Below, one piece after another: positions 1 to 7,118 of a stretch of DNA of 26,845 bases. Position numbers and translations under genes: made by a program. The notes under the pieces were generated by a model. It searched no databases. It worked only from the letters and a program-made list of their open reading frames with translations, and was not told where the DNA came from. Where the stretch lies: positions 1 through 26,845 of the IMG/VR virus record IMGVR_UViG_3300034998_000106, one strand, 5' to 3'. This DNA is from a virus. Numbering within the stretch: position 1 is the stretch's first letter; every line of letters begins with the position of its first letter.

Positions 1-20
1 AAATATATAATAAATATATT

Positions 21-40
21 ATACTACTCTATACTACTCT
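21..40. repeat. 10-bp tandem repeat, two copies
   Basis: The decamer atactactct occurs twice in direct tandem, followed by the related actctaatctaatct. The repeat sits in the AT-rich left margin, outside any gene. Its function is unknown. Confidence 0.7.
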
Positions 41-150
41 ACTCTAATCTAATCTATTTTATGTATTTTTCCCCAAAATCATTCCCACCCGCCCCAAGTT
101 GGCCTCAACACCTACTGACAGTAGGGCGGTGGCTCAGGGTTAGCCATCTT

Positions 151-170
151 CCCACCCTTCCCACCCACCC
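151..170 (-). other. G-quadruplex motif on the - strand
   Basis: The + strand has five CCC tracts separated by 1, 2, 1 and 1 bases. On the - strand this gives GGG tracts with one- and two-base loops, the arrangement that favours stable parallel quadruplexes. Further motifs lie at 245-266 and 329-365. This rests on sequence pattern only. Confidence 0.6.
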
Positions 171-426
171 TTTTTAAATCCCAGAAACCGCTCTGCACCA
201 AGGGTTGTGGCTAGGGGTAGGGGCTATTCCCCCCACTTTACTCTCCCATTTCCCCCCTACCCACCCAGTCTGTGGTCATAGCACTAGACACCGCCTTACA
301 CTACCGGGTAAACTGCCCCAGCTAAAAACCCCCTAATCTTACCCCCCTATACCCCTATCCATCCCAAACCCTCCATAAATAGCTGTTAAACGCCGTATAA
401 CCCCCCATACTGAGCTGTTTACCCCT

Positions 427-445
427 TACCCTAGGGCATAGGGTA
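427..445. repeat. Perfect 7-bp inverted repeat
   Basis: Arms TACCCTA (427-433) and TAGGGTA (439-445) flank the 5-base centre gggca. There is no T-run, so an intrinsic terminator is unlikely. It could be a protein-binding site or a replication-associated hairpin in the non-coding left region. Confidence 0.5.
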
Positions 446-538
446 CCCCAGCCCCTTAAACCCCCTAAAACGCGCTTATATTAAGCCGAGCCCGATATTG
501 CTGTGGAAATAGCGAGAAATCATGGGTCAAACAGGCAT

Positions 539-561
539 AAAAAAAGCCGCGTTTTCGCAGC
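539..561 (-). terminator. Rho-independent terminator of the leftward operon
   Basis: Read on the - strand, the sequence is GCTGCG, a four-base AAAA loop, CGCGGC (one U-G wobble), then seven U residues (the A-run at 539-545 of the + strand). It lies 35 bases past the last leftward stop codon at 596, so it closes the 6630-to-596 transcription unit. Confidence 0.85.
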
Positions 562-595
562 CTCTTTTCGGGGGTGTTTCTAAGGGGGTTTTTCG

Positions 596-1072
596 CTAGT
601 TTTTGCGCTCGGTAATTTGCTTAACTAGGGCGGTAAATTCGAGGTAAGTTTTCACCGCATCGAAGTTATTTTTCTGTTGTAAATTCAGAAAAACGGCGAG
701 GATTTCTTCCAATTCTGAAGCTGTTTTTTCGTCCGTTGGGGTGGCTTTTTGAGGTACTCTTAACAGCCTTTCAACGGGTTTTGCACCGAAAACTCGGGTG
801 GATTTTGAGGCAGTATCCGTGACCCAATGCCCTTGTTTGAAGAGCAAAACCCGCTCTAAATCTGCTACTTTACATAGCCACCACTCGCCCTCTTTTGGCA
901 GTTCTGGGGGCTGTTCCCCTATGTAATAGACCACTGGTTTAGCCTTTAATTGGTTCCTTTTATAGGTTTGTTCGGTCATTTTTTCCCACGGAAAGCTCCC
1001 TTCCTTGCATTTTATCCACAGTTTTCCATCTACGGCGCTGATATTAGTAGCGGCTTCGCTAGGTTTTTTCAT
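596..1072 (-). CDS. Hypothetical protein, last gene of the leftward operon
   Basis: 158 residues, family not recognised. The N-terminal half is rich in Lys, Trp and Tyr (for example GEWWLCKV around residues 62-69) and looks like a small beta-rich fold. The C-terminal 45 residues (ASELEEILAVFLNLQQ onward) look helical. There is no signal peptide or membrane segment. The start is supported by AGGA about 8 bases upstream and by a 4-base ATGA overlap with the 194-residue gene, implying translational coupling. It is followed by the operon terminator. The function is unknown; its position downstream of the primase-helicase suggests an early accessory role. Confidence 0.8.
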   Translation of the reverse strand: MKKPSEAATNISAVDGKLWIKCKEGSFPWEKMTEQTYKRNQLKAKPVVYYIGEQPPELPKEGEWWLCKVADLERVLLFKQGHWVTDTASKSTRVFGAKPVERLLRVPQKATPTDEKTASELEEILAVFLNLQQKNNFDAVKTYLEFTALVKQITERKN

Positions 1073-1653
1073 GTTATTTCCTGGTTTTTAGGGTGGTTCG
1101 GCGAGAAAGTCCGCCGGAGTATCTTATAAGGCAGCTCAGTATCCGATGAAAAAGACATATAATCTAACAGAAATATGGATCCTACAGTAACCAACCGGGG
1201 TTTTTCCTTTGTTTTGTGGTGATAGCTGAAGTCATTCAGCAAGGTCAGAGAAGTTACCCGTAAATACTGCTGGGTCAGAAAATGTACTTCTCTGCTTTGT
1301 TGGTTGGTTGGGTGGATTAGCCAATGCCTTTCGGAGGCTTTCATAGCTCGCAGCCAGTTTTTGAAGCTGGGGTTCAGGGTGGCTTGCTTTATCTTATTAA
1401 CCACTTTTTTCGGGTAGCTTGCTTTCAATTCTCTCAACATTTGGTGAAAGCTACACCGCAGCATATCCCGAAAACCTTGGTACCCGGAGGTCTGGAACAA
1501 TAACCACACTAGGTCGGTTACGGGGAAATCGCGATGTACCAAAGAAGCTACCGGTTGTGGTTCCCTAGAATGGTTCACGAATGCTAGGTACCGGGCTATC
1601 CCAGCACAACAGGCATCCGACTGCTCTAGGTAGCTCGCGCTAATGGTATTCAT
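1069..1653 (-). CDS. Hypothetical protein, largely helical, basic
   Basis: 194 residues, not recognised. It is rich in aromatic and basic residues (FRDMLRCSFHQMLRELK and NWLRAMKASERHWL), suggesting an alpha-helical, possibly nucleic-acid-binding protein. It has no metal-ligand cluster and no transmembrane segment. GAGGAG lies about 9-14 bases upstream of the ATG, and the preceding stop codon (1656-1658) is only two bases away, so it is translated as part of the same string. It overlaps the next gene by ATGA. Confidence 0.8.
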   Translation of the reverse strand: MNTISASYLEQSDACCAGIARYLAFVNHSREPQPVASLVHRDFPVTDLVWLLFQTSGYQGFRDMLRCSFHQMLRELKASYPKKVVNKIKQATLNPSFKNWLRAMKASERHWLIHPTNQQSREVHFLTQQYLRVTSLTLLNDFSYHHKTKEKPRLVTVGSIFLLDYMSFSSDTELPYKILRRTFSPNHPKNQEIT

Positions 1654-1655
1654 CG

Positions 1656-1880
1656 CTAGAGCTCCTCGAAGTTGATAATGTGGTTAAAATCATCCTCGCT
1701 CTCGCCTACCCGCACGCTAAAGAATTCATCTTCCATTACGGAAACCCCTTCCGCGTATTCTTCGTTAACAAAATAGATTTCAAAATAGGCGTCGTATTCT
1801 ACGTCTGCAATATAGGCAGCGAGGATCTCTTTCTTATCCATTAATGGGATGTCCGAGGTAAAGGCTATTGGATGCATCAT
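1656..1880 (-). CDS. Small acidic hypothetical protein
   Basis: 74 residues, strongly acidic: about 19 Asp/Glu, clustered in VNEEYAEGVSVMEDEFF and VGESEDDF, against very few basic residues. A DNA-mimic or inhibitor role is conceivable for such a small acidic early phage protein, but there is no homology evidence. AAGGAG lies 9 bases upstream of the chosen ATG; an ATG immediately following (MM) is an equivalent start. It sits two bases upstream of the 194-residue gene. Confidence 0.78.
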   Translation of the reverse strand: MMHPIAFTSDIPLMDKKEILAAYIADVEYDAYFEIYFVNEEYAEGVSVMEDEFFSVRVGESEDDFNHIINFEEL

Positions 1881-1898
1881 GGTAACACTCCTTTGTGG

Positions 1899-2420
1899 CT
1901 ATAGCAGATGGGCTAGGTTTTGACCTAGGGCTCTGGTCATTGAGAAATAGTGGGTGGTTAGCTTATAGCAGATCTCCGGTAGGTCGAAGTCCGGGTAGCC
2001 CTGCCTTCCAACCAATTCCGCGGTTTCTGATAAGAACATCAGCGACTTTAAATAATGGTAGGAGGTGCTGCCCACCACCTTGCAATGGTCGCGTATAATG
2101 CGCTTTACAGCCATTTTAACGTCCGGGGCGTATGCTATTGGGTCCTCGAAGAAAAGCCCTATAAGGCAGCTATCGGCGACCGGGCAGCCAGCGGGTAATA
2201 GCCCCATTAGGTCCGCCACTTCATCGCAAGATTCCTCCAATACCGTTTCAGGGGAACGTAGCATTATTAGCAGGAAATACCATTCTACCGGCGATTCCGC
2301 TACCTCGCCTAGCTCGGTACCGCCATTGGGGAAGAAGGTAGAAAAGCGGGCGATTTCTTCTTCCGGTGCATTCCAGCCTATTAGATCACGGTAGGTAAGT
2401 TCATGACATACTTTTTGCAT
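1899..2420 (-). CDS. Hypothetical helical protein next to the AAA+ gene
   Basis: 173 residues, not recognised. It is acidic in the first half and helix-rich throughout, with long hydrophobic/amphipathic stretches (VEWYFLLIML and YHYLKSLMFLSETAEL) but no convincing membrane span. AGGAT precedes the ATG. It follows the AAA+ ATPase gene across a spacer made mainly of a (CTAA)n repeat, and resembles the 171-residue protein on the other side of that gene in size and helical character, though no clear sequence identity is visible. A partner or adaptor of the ATPase is a reasonable guess, not a finding. Confidence 0.78.
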   Translation of the reverse strand: MQKVCHELTYRDLIGWNAPEEEIARFSTFFPNGGTELGEVAESPVEWYFLLIMLRSPETVLEESCDEVADLMGLLPAGCPVADSCLIGLFFEDPIAYAPDVKMAVKRIIRDHCKVVGSTSYHYLKSLMFLSETAELVGRQGYPDFDLPEICYKLTTHYFSMTRALGQNLAHLL

Positions 2421-2441
2421 TGGTTCATCCTGTGGTATGGT

Positions 2442-2465
2442 TTAGTTAGTTAGTTAGTTAGTTAG
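2442..2465. repeat. (TTAG)6 / (CTAA)6 microsatellite
   Basis: Six perfect TTAG units on the + strand (CTAA on the coding strand). The stop codon of the AAA+ ATPase gene (2458-2460) is inside the repeat, and the rest forms the spacer to the next gene. The unit supplies stop codons in all three frames on both strands. Confidence 0.9.
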
Positions 2466-3177
2466 TTTGTGTTAATCTTTCCAGAGCCTTTTCCACGCGC
2501 TTAAGCCCTAGGAACTCTTGCCCATCCAGCACCATATCCTTTATCGCGCTATTAAGGGCTTTCGCAATATGTGCGGGGGTAGCATTTCTAAATAGTTTAA
2601 CCACTTCGCCGGTCGGTTCAAACTGTCTATGCACTCCCCTTAGCCTGATATTTAGAAGCCGTATGATTTGCGCATCGCTTAAGTAGCCGAATTCCTGTAC
2701 TTCCTCTACCCGGCGCAAGAAGTTAGCCGGCGGTAGCTGTTGGCATTCGAAGATGATCAGGCTTTTACCATTAAACTCATCCATGATCTGCGGTAGGTCC
2801 TTAGACCGGAGAAGCGCGTCAAATTGGTCAAAGATTGCTACCACCGAAGTTCCTTGGAGGAATTCCATTACCTTGCGTAGGTTTTGTGGTGATAAGGTGT
2901 CCGCAGAGATCCTACAGAATGGGCGCTCCAGCTCGTAGGCAAGAAGCTTGGCGGTTAGGGTCTTACCGTATCCGGTAGGTCCATAGAAACAAATTTGTGA
3001 AACCGGGCGTAGCCCCCAGCTTCTTAAAACATCCTCCCGGTGATATTCCTTGAGGATACGCAACACCACCTCTTTGGACTCCCCAAGCGCTACTCCCTCT
3101 CGGCTAACCCTAGGCTTGCTTAACCTTATCAGCGGCGCACCGCTTTCCATGTCCACAGGGATGTTATTGATATCCAT
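2458..3177 (-). CDS. AAA+ ATPase with atypical Walker B
   Basis: 239 residues, about the size of a single AAA+ module. Walker A is GPTGYGKT at residues 66-73. Walker B is VVAIFDQFDAL, so the catalytic Glu that normally follows the Asp is Gln118; the codon is CAA on the coding strand. A sensor-1-like strand (SLIIFECQQL, about 139-148) and a C-terminal helical lid follow. In AAA+ enzymes a Walker B Glu-to-Gln change usually permits ATP binding but blocks hydrolysis, so this protein may act as an ATP-dependent switch or need a partner. Its neighbours are unknown helical proteins of about 170 residues. AAGGAA lies upstream of the ATG. A helicase-loader role is possible but not shown. Confidence 0.85.
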   Translation of the reverse strand: MDINNIPVDMESGAPLIRLSKPRVSREGVALGESKEVVLRILKEYHREDVLRSWGLRPVSQICFYGPTGYGKTLTAKLLAYELERPFCRISADTLSPQNLRKVMEFLQGTSVVAIFDQFDALLRSKDLPQIMDEFNGKSLIIFECQQLPPANFLRRVEEVQEFGYLSDAQIIRLLNIRLRGVHRQFEPTGEVVKLFRNATPAHIAKALNSAIKDMVLDGQEFLGLKRVEKALERLTQTN

Positions 3178-3188
3178 TGGTACGTTCC

Positions 3189-3704
3189 TTATTCGGTCCG
3201 CGCATAATGCGGAAGATTTGATTTGATACAGCCGATTAAAATATTACGAAAAGAATCTAGGTCATCGCTTAGTACGGAACACCGGACCATAGAGCTTTCC
3301 TCAGTCACTAGAATGCCCATCAATAACCTCAGGTACTTGCTTAACCGCAACGTGGTCATTGGGGCGGTATTGGAGTCTAGTTCCAGATCCCATAAGGCAG
3401 CGATGAGATCCTCGATTTCTTCCTTCCCCGCCTTATCATTGGCTACCGATTGGATAGCCACACATAGGGAATCACTAAAGTAATCTGGTTCAGCAGCAAT
3501 TCTAAAAAAGCAAGACTTCAGTAAGGTTCTGGTGACCTCCGCCTGCTTATCGCAAATTTGATTCACCAACCAAGCGAGCTCGCCTATACCCGCATCGTGG
3601 TACAGTTGGCTTTCTGTAATAGTCTTACCGTCCGTAAAGGCAACCAGCTTTAACTGTCCGGCTTTACAGGGGCTACGCTTCATTATTTCTTCTACTTTTA
3701 TCAT
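3189..3704 (-). CDS. Hypothetical helical protein
   Basis: 171 residues, not recognised. The N-terminus (MIKVEEIMKRSPCKAGQLKL) is followed by helix-rich, acidic sequence with several Leu-rich stretches (LRLSKYLRLLMGIL). It has no signal peptide; the five or so Cys residues are scattered and do not form a metal site. AAGGAA precedes the ATG. The stop codon is only 11 bases upstream of the AAA+ ATPase start, so the two are probably co-translated and may act together. Confidence 0.8.
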   Translation of the reverse strand: MIKVEEIMKRSPCKAGQLKLVAFTDGKTITESQLYHDAGIGELAWLVNQICDKQAEVTRTLLKSCFFRIAAEPDYFSDSLCVAIQSVANDKAGKEEIEDLIAALWDLELDSNTAPMTTLRLSKYLRLLMGILVTEESSMVRCSVLSDDLDSFRNILIGCIKSNLPHYARTE

Positions 3705-3730
3705 ATGGTGTTCCTTAAGTATGGGGTGGG

Positions 3731-3991
3731 TTACTTATGGGGTCTTAGCTTGGTATATAGCGATAGCTTAGCCAGCTGTTTGTACTGACGCTTAAGGATG
3801 CAATGTTCGCACTGCCAGTGGGATATCTGGTCCACTTGCTGCGGATGATGCCCTTTGCATAGCAGAAGAGGTCGGGGCTTTTCTTCCGCCCCTACACTGT
3901 GGTGAGAGGAAGCAGGCTCAGGCGCCGGGTTCTTTTTTCTCTTGGCAGCGGAAAGAAAGCGAAGGTAGAAATCATAGATTTGATGCAACAT
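3731..3991 (-). CDS. Small basic protein with Cys/His cluster
   Basis: 86 residues and strongly basic, with no recognised family. The N-terminal helix (MLHQIYDFYLRFLSAAKRKK) is followed by a Pro-rich linker and a C-terminal CKGHH...H...CEHC arrangement that could hold one zinc ion. AGGA lies upstream of the ATG. It is the first gene downstream of the primase-helicase, 84 bases from its stop. A small nucleic-acid-binding protein is plausible. Confidence 0.7.
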   Translation of the reverse strand: MLHQIYDFYLRFLSAAKRKKNPAPEPASSHHSVGAEEKPRPLLLCKGHHPQQVDQISHWQCEHCILKRQYKQLAKLSLYTKLRPHK

Positions 3992-4075
3992 AGTAAGTCC
4001 TATTGGGTTATGAGGTAGAGATCCTATTAGTTACTATAACGGCTATCCCGGATAGGGACACCGTAATAGATTACA

Positions 4076-6400
4076 TTACTCCGGGTCGGGCGCTTGCCAG
4101 TTATCCCCAAGAATGAACACTTTTGCTTTTGTTTGGAACTTCTGGAAGCACTGCGTCGGTGGCATTTCCGCAAGGTAAGCACTTTCCACCGCCTCCTGAA
4201 TCTGCTCGCGTAAAGCCCTACTACCGCCCCTTGGGTCGTTTCGGAAGCTAGCCAGCGTCTTAACGTTATCCCGAAACCAACAAACCGGTATCGCACCGTT
4301 ATCACGGTACTTCTTATAGCGGGTGGTCTTAGCCTGTGGTTTGCGGAAGTAGTTATCAATTTTCCGGAACAGGTCGGTAGTTTGCTTGCTTTCCCCGCTA
4401 CCCACATCTCCGTTTTCAAATCTATTCAACAAGGTTCCAATATCCTTCTTAACAAAATCCATTGCCCAAGTTAGGGTTCTTTCGGTTATAACTGGGTGGT
4501 TGTAATTGCACCCCACCGCTATCAGCGCAGCAAGCTTCAGCACCTTAAGGTGAGCTCGGTTCCATAGCTGGGAATACACTTGATTGGTTGCACCGTTGAT
4601 GAGATCTGTGGTTTCCTTTTCAAAAGCATCGGATAACGCCTTGGCACCGTCCTCCATAACCACATCCACATGGGAGTTATTGCTCTGCATAGTAAGCACC
4701 AAGGAGCTTAGATCCACTAGCTTGGAGATGAGGCTGTCGCTTGGTTTAAAGCCGTTTCGCGCGTTAAGGTAGGGGCGCTGCCCTGTATATTCCTGAATAG
4801 TAAATCGTGGGATCAAACCATCTGCAATGTGGTATTCTGATAGCCCCTCTAGGAAAGTCTCTGGGGTGGATTCCCCTAGCAAGCTCAGCGCTGGGGATTG
4901 AACCAAATCTGTGTTCTTTTCCTTATCGCTGTATACCGATGCTTTCAGGGCAGAATGCTTACCCGATTTTTGATAAAGATCCAGAAGGGCATGGCGCAAG
5001 GATACATGAGCTCCCATAGCTTTCGGATCACAGAGTTGCTGCAGGGTTAAACCAAATTCGCCAAGCACGGAAAGGAAAGCAGGGCTATCGCTCATGTGCT
5101 TTACCAATGCCGGACCGGAGGCGAATGCACTGGGTCCTTGGAACTGATCCACCATAGGTACGGATTTTCTAACTTCCCCCATTAGCCGATCTATGCCGCT
5201 AACAATACCTTCCTTACCACTACCCGTCTTGGCGAGCAATATAAGGTAATGGTTTAAGCCTACCCCGCTGATATTATATTGGCGCCCCACTAGCCCGCTT
5301 ATTAACCCTAGAGCACCCATGAGCCCGAATAGCTTAACCGGGCGAGCTGCGGATTCGGTTATATAAGCGGCTACCTCGCCAACTAGCCCCGGGGGGTAGA
5401 TATCCCCTTCTTCCACATCCGGTGGTGGCGTTGGGGCAAAGCCCTCGGTGCTAGCCCCTAGCTGTGGCGAAGCCTCTACAACGCGTTGGTTATAGGTATC
5501 CATAGGATTAGGTTGTGGTTTGCTAAACTCTGCTACCTTGAGCTTGAGCTCCGAGAAATCCACTTCCTCTGGTGGCGGGTTTGCAGCCCTGATCTTACCA
5601 AGGGCGAAGTTCAGGTAGGTATCATTCTTCTGGCTCTTATCCCGCTGTCCTAGTGGGCATTGGCGAAATATTCTGCGGACCTGCTCATTGCTATCGGTAT
5701 AGAAAGCGATAATAGCTAGTAGCGCGAAATCAGCCTCGGACTGGCTACCATACTCGGACCATTCCCCAGAATATAACCGGTTAAACTTAGCCCCGTTTTC
5801 TGCCCTGCCAGCGATAGCGATGATATCCTCATCTTCCATCGTTTGTTCGTTTTCCACCAATGGCATGCTTCGCGAGTGGCTATCCATTTCCTCAAAGAGG
5901 GCGGTTAGCATAACTTGGCAATCCATAATCGGAAGATCTTTAATTATCCGACCGGTGCAGATCATATACCTCTGCGAGCTATACATTTCCACAGTATCCC
6001 GGTTCACCCCATGAGGTACTGATCCCCTTACTACTATGTGGGCACCCTTTCCGGATTGGCTAACTTCGGTATAGCTTGGAAACGAATCTAGGATCTTGCT
6101 ATTTAACGCCGCGAGCTCATCCCTTTTCGCTTCATCCCAATCCTTAGAGGGATCATAAGGGTCGTCGAGGTCTATAATGCAGTACGGATCTGTGGAGGTT
6201 AGCACGAACCCAACGTGCGGCCATTTCTCGCGACCCTCCGCTGCAGTTAGGAAGTCTACCCACGTATCCCGGTTAGTTGGGGATGCCATGGTTCCGGTTA
6301 CCGGGTTGATCGGGATTTTATCCTCAGATTTAACTTCTGAGCTGGTAGCACACACCCACTGGGGGAGGTTTCGCATTTCTTGGGGGATATTAGCGATCAT
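4076..6400 (-). CDS. AEP-type primase fused to DUF3987-like helicase/ATPase
   Basis: 774 residues, combining priming and ATPase functions for phage replication. The N-terminal domain resembles archaeo-eukaryotic primase/prim-pol proteins: LPQWVC near residue 12, an IDLDD metal motif at 76-80, and SQSGKGAH at 114-121. A PriCT-like helical segment (GSQSEADFALLAIIAFYT, about 218-235) follows. The C-terminal half resembles DUF3987: YPPGLVGEVAAYITES, then a P-loop AKTGSGKE at 390-397 and a LSVLGEFG strand. It supplies the only obvious primase of the window, and no DnaB-type helicase gene is seen. The ATG follows the HTH gene stop by 8 bases with only a weak ribosome site, so translation is probably coupled. 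Confidence 0.9.
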   Translation of the reverse strand: MIANIPQEMRNLPQWVCATSSEVKSEDKIPINPVTGTMASPTNRDTWVDFLTAAEGREKWPHVGFVLTSTDPYCIIDLDDPYDPSKDWDEAKRDELAALNSKILDSFPSYTEVSQSGKGAHIVVRGSVPHGVNRDTVEMYSSQRYMICTGRIIKDLPIMDCQVMLTALFEEMDSHSRSMPLVENEQTMEDEDIIAIAGRAENGAKFNRLYSGEWSEYGSQSEADFALLAIIAFYTDSNEQVRRIFRQCPLGQRDKSQKNDTYLNFALGKIRAANPPPEEVDFSELKLKVAEFSKPQPNPMDTYNQRVVEASPQLGASTEGFAPTPPPDVEEGDIYPPGLVGEVAAYITESAARPVKLFGLMGALGLISGLVGRQYNISGVGLNHYLILLAKTGSGKEGIVSGIDRLMGEVRKSVPMVDQFQGPSAFASGPALVKHMSDSPAFLSVLGEFGLTLQQLCDPKAMGAHVSLRHALLDLYQKSGKHSALKASVYSDKEKNTDLVQSPALSLLGESTPETFLEGLSEYHIADGLIPRFTIQEYTGQRPYLNARNGFKPSDSLISKLVDLSSLVLTMQSNNSHVDVVMEDGAKALSDAFEKETTDLINGATNQVYSQLWNRAHLKVLKLAALIAVGCNYNHPVITERTLTWAMDFVKKDIGTLLNRFENGDVGSGESKQTTDLFRKIDNYFRKPQAKTTRYKKYRDNGAIPVCWFRDNVKTLASFRNDPRGGSRALREQIQEAVESAYLAEMPPTQCFQKFQTKAKVFILGDNWQAPDPE

Positions 6401-6408
6401 CGGAGCAC

Positions 6409-6630
6409 CTATGGGTTAACATCGAGTTGTTTTTTCGCTAAGTACTCATATAGGTACTGCACCCGGTTAACTGATGGATCTTTTGCGGTACCTTTAGAAA
6501 AGCTAACCAGCCAATAAAAGGGCAAACCGGTTTCCTTGAAGATATCGTGCGGTTTAAGGTTAGATTGTTGAATCATACCTCGTGTTCTTGCGAGAAGAGT
6601 GCATTCCGCCTCTTTATTATAGGGTAACAT
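6409..6630 (-). CDS. Small HTH-like DNA-binding protein, first gene of leftward operon
   Basis: 73 residues. The segment LKPHDIFKETGLPFYWLVSF (about 25-44) fits a helix-turn-helix of the Cro/XRE kind, followed by the conserved-looking DPSVNRVQYLYEYL. GGAG precedes the ATG at good spacing. It is the promoter-proximal gene of the leftward operon and lies beside the divergent control region, so autoregulation, and control of the rightward promoters, is the natural hypothesis. A role as a replication initiator/origin-binding protein is an alternative because the primase-helicase follows directly. Confidence 0.75.
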   Translation of the reverse strand: MLPYNKEAECTLLARTRGMIQQSNLKPHDIFKETGLPFYWLVSFSKGTAKDPSVNRVQYLYEYLAKKQLDVNP

Positions 6631-6666
6631 GTTATTCTCCTTCGTGGTTAATTACAGGTGTTTATT

Positions 6667-6694
6667 ATTATCCATACGTAACCCACATTAGCAA
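6667..6694 (-). promoter_or_regulatory. Leftward sigma70-type promoter
   Basis: On the - strand, TTGCTA (6694-6689) and GATAAT (6672-6667) are separated by 16 bases. They lie about 36 bases upstream of the ATG of the first leftward gene. The rightward promoter at 6740-6767 starts less than 50 bases away, so the two are a divergent pair. Confidence 0.6.
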
Positions 6695-6739
6695 TATTAT
6701 TTTAGAGTTATTTTTTTACTGTTATTTTACCGAAACTGC

Positions 6740-6767
6740 GTGCACTACTTGTTTGGCTATATATAAT
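6740..6767 (+). promoter_or_regulatory. Rightward promoter with GTGCAC element
   Basis: GTGCAC (6740-6745), a 16-base spacer and a perfect TATAAT (6762-6767). The presumed start of transcription is followed by ACCAACCAATA, which recurs after the next promoter at 7084-7094. The upstream bases GCGTGCACTA are identical at both sites. It drives the 55-residue gene at 6803. Confidence 0.65.
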
Positions 6768-6802
6768 AAGCACACACCAACCAATAACAGAGCGAAAATA
6801 AC

Positions 6803-6970
6803 ATGACCACTTCATACAAAATTACATTCGTAGATCAAGAGCCAATGGTAATGGAAAAGGCAAACATTAAAAGCACCCGCCTATTATCTGCTATAGCCCA
6901 CCTAGAAAAGGAAAGGTATGCCGTAGGGGTTACGCTTAAAAATGGCATAAAGATTGAAAAAGCCTTGTAA
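6803..6970 (+). CDS. Hypothetical 55-residue protein, first rightward gene
   Basis: A short reading frame encoding 55 residues, basic at the C-terminus (GVTLKNGIKIEKAL) with a short helical centre (TRLLSAIAHLEKERY). It begins with MTTSYKITF and directly follows a well-formed promoter, with its stop codon in the loop of a perfect hairpin, so it looks like a genuine early gene. The ribosome-binding site is weak (agcgaaaataac). The family is unrecognised. A small host-takeover or regulatory peptide is possible but unproven. Confidence 0.65.
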   Translation: MTTSYKITFVDQEPMVMEKANIKSTRLLSAIAHLEKERYAVGVTLKNGIKIEKAL

Positions 6971-6978
6971 TACAAGGC
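6962..6978 (+). other. Perfect hairpin spanning the stop codon
   Basis: GCCTTGTA (6962-6969), one central base, TACAAGGC (6971-6978). The TAA stop of the 55-residue gene (6968-6970) lies at the apex. There is no T-run, so it may protect the mRNA 3' end or cause partial termination. Confidence 0.6.
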
Positions 6979-7010
6979 GCTACCAAGGGCTGCACGCTGC
7001 GGTCCTCGGT

Positions 7011-7033
7011 AATAATATTTTAATCATATTATT
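7011..7033. repeat. AT-rich inverted repeat upstream of the second rightward promoter
   Basis: Arms AATAATAT (7011-7018) and ATATTATT (7026-7033) enclose a 7-base loop. The 11-mer ATATTATTTTA at 7026-7036 recurs at 6694-6704 beside the divergent promoters. This is a candidate operator for the HTH protein encoded at 6409-6630. Confidence 0.5.
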
Positions 7034-7045
7034 TTATAATAACGC

Positions 7046-7074
7046 GTGCACTAACAGGCAGACTGCACCATAAT
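7046..7074 (+). promoter_or_regulatory. Rightward promoter with GTGCAC element
   Basis: GTGCAC (7046-7051), a 17-base spacer and CATAAT (7069-7074). It is a near-duplicate of the promoter at 6740, sharing GCGTGCACTA upstream and ACCAACCAATA downstream. It drives the 143-residue gene at 7119. Confidence 0.6.
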
Positions 7075-7118
7075 AAGTCCCATACCAACCAATACGCATA
7101 ACCACAAGGGGAAACAAT

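Larger units (their letters stand above)
1..538. other. Gene-free region with C-runs and quadruplex potential
   Basis: No credible coding sequence lies here. Bases 1-60 are AT-rich, with a TATAAT at 6-11 and a perfect 10-bp tandem repeat (atactactct) at 21-40. From about 75 to 480 the + strand carries many runs of three to six C, so the complementary strand carries G-runs. C-tract clusters at 151-170, 245-266 and 329-365 each provide four or more tracts with mostly short loops. An inverted repeat with 7-bp arms (TACCCTA / TAGGGTA) lies at 427-445, and an imperfect direct repeat AGCTGTT lies at 381 and 413. An origin or a regulatory boundary is possible, but nothing seen here proves either. 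Confidence 0.6.

Noticed and set aside
4027-4419. Separate 130-residue leftward ORF overlapping the primase 3' end
   Set aside because: It lies in another frame inside the primase-helicase gene, has low-complexity Arg/Ser/Thr composition and no ribosome site; it is a shadow frame.
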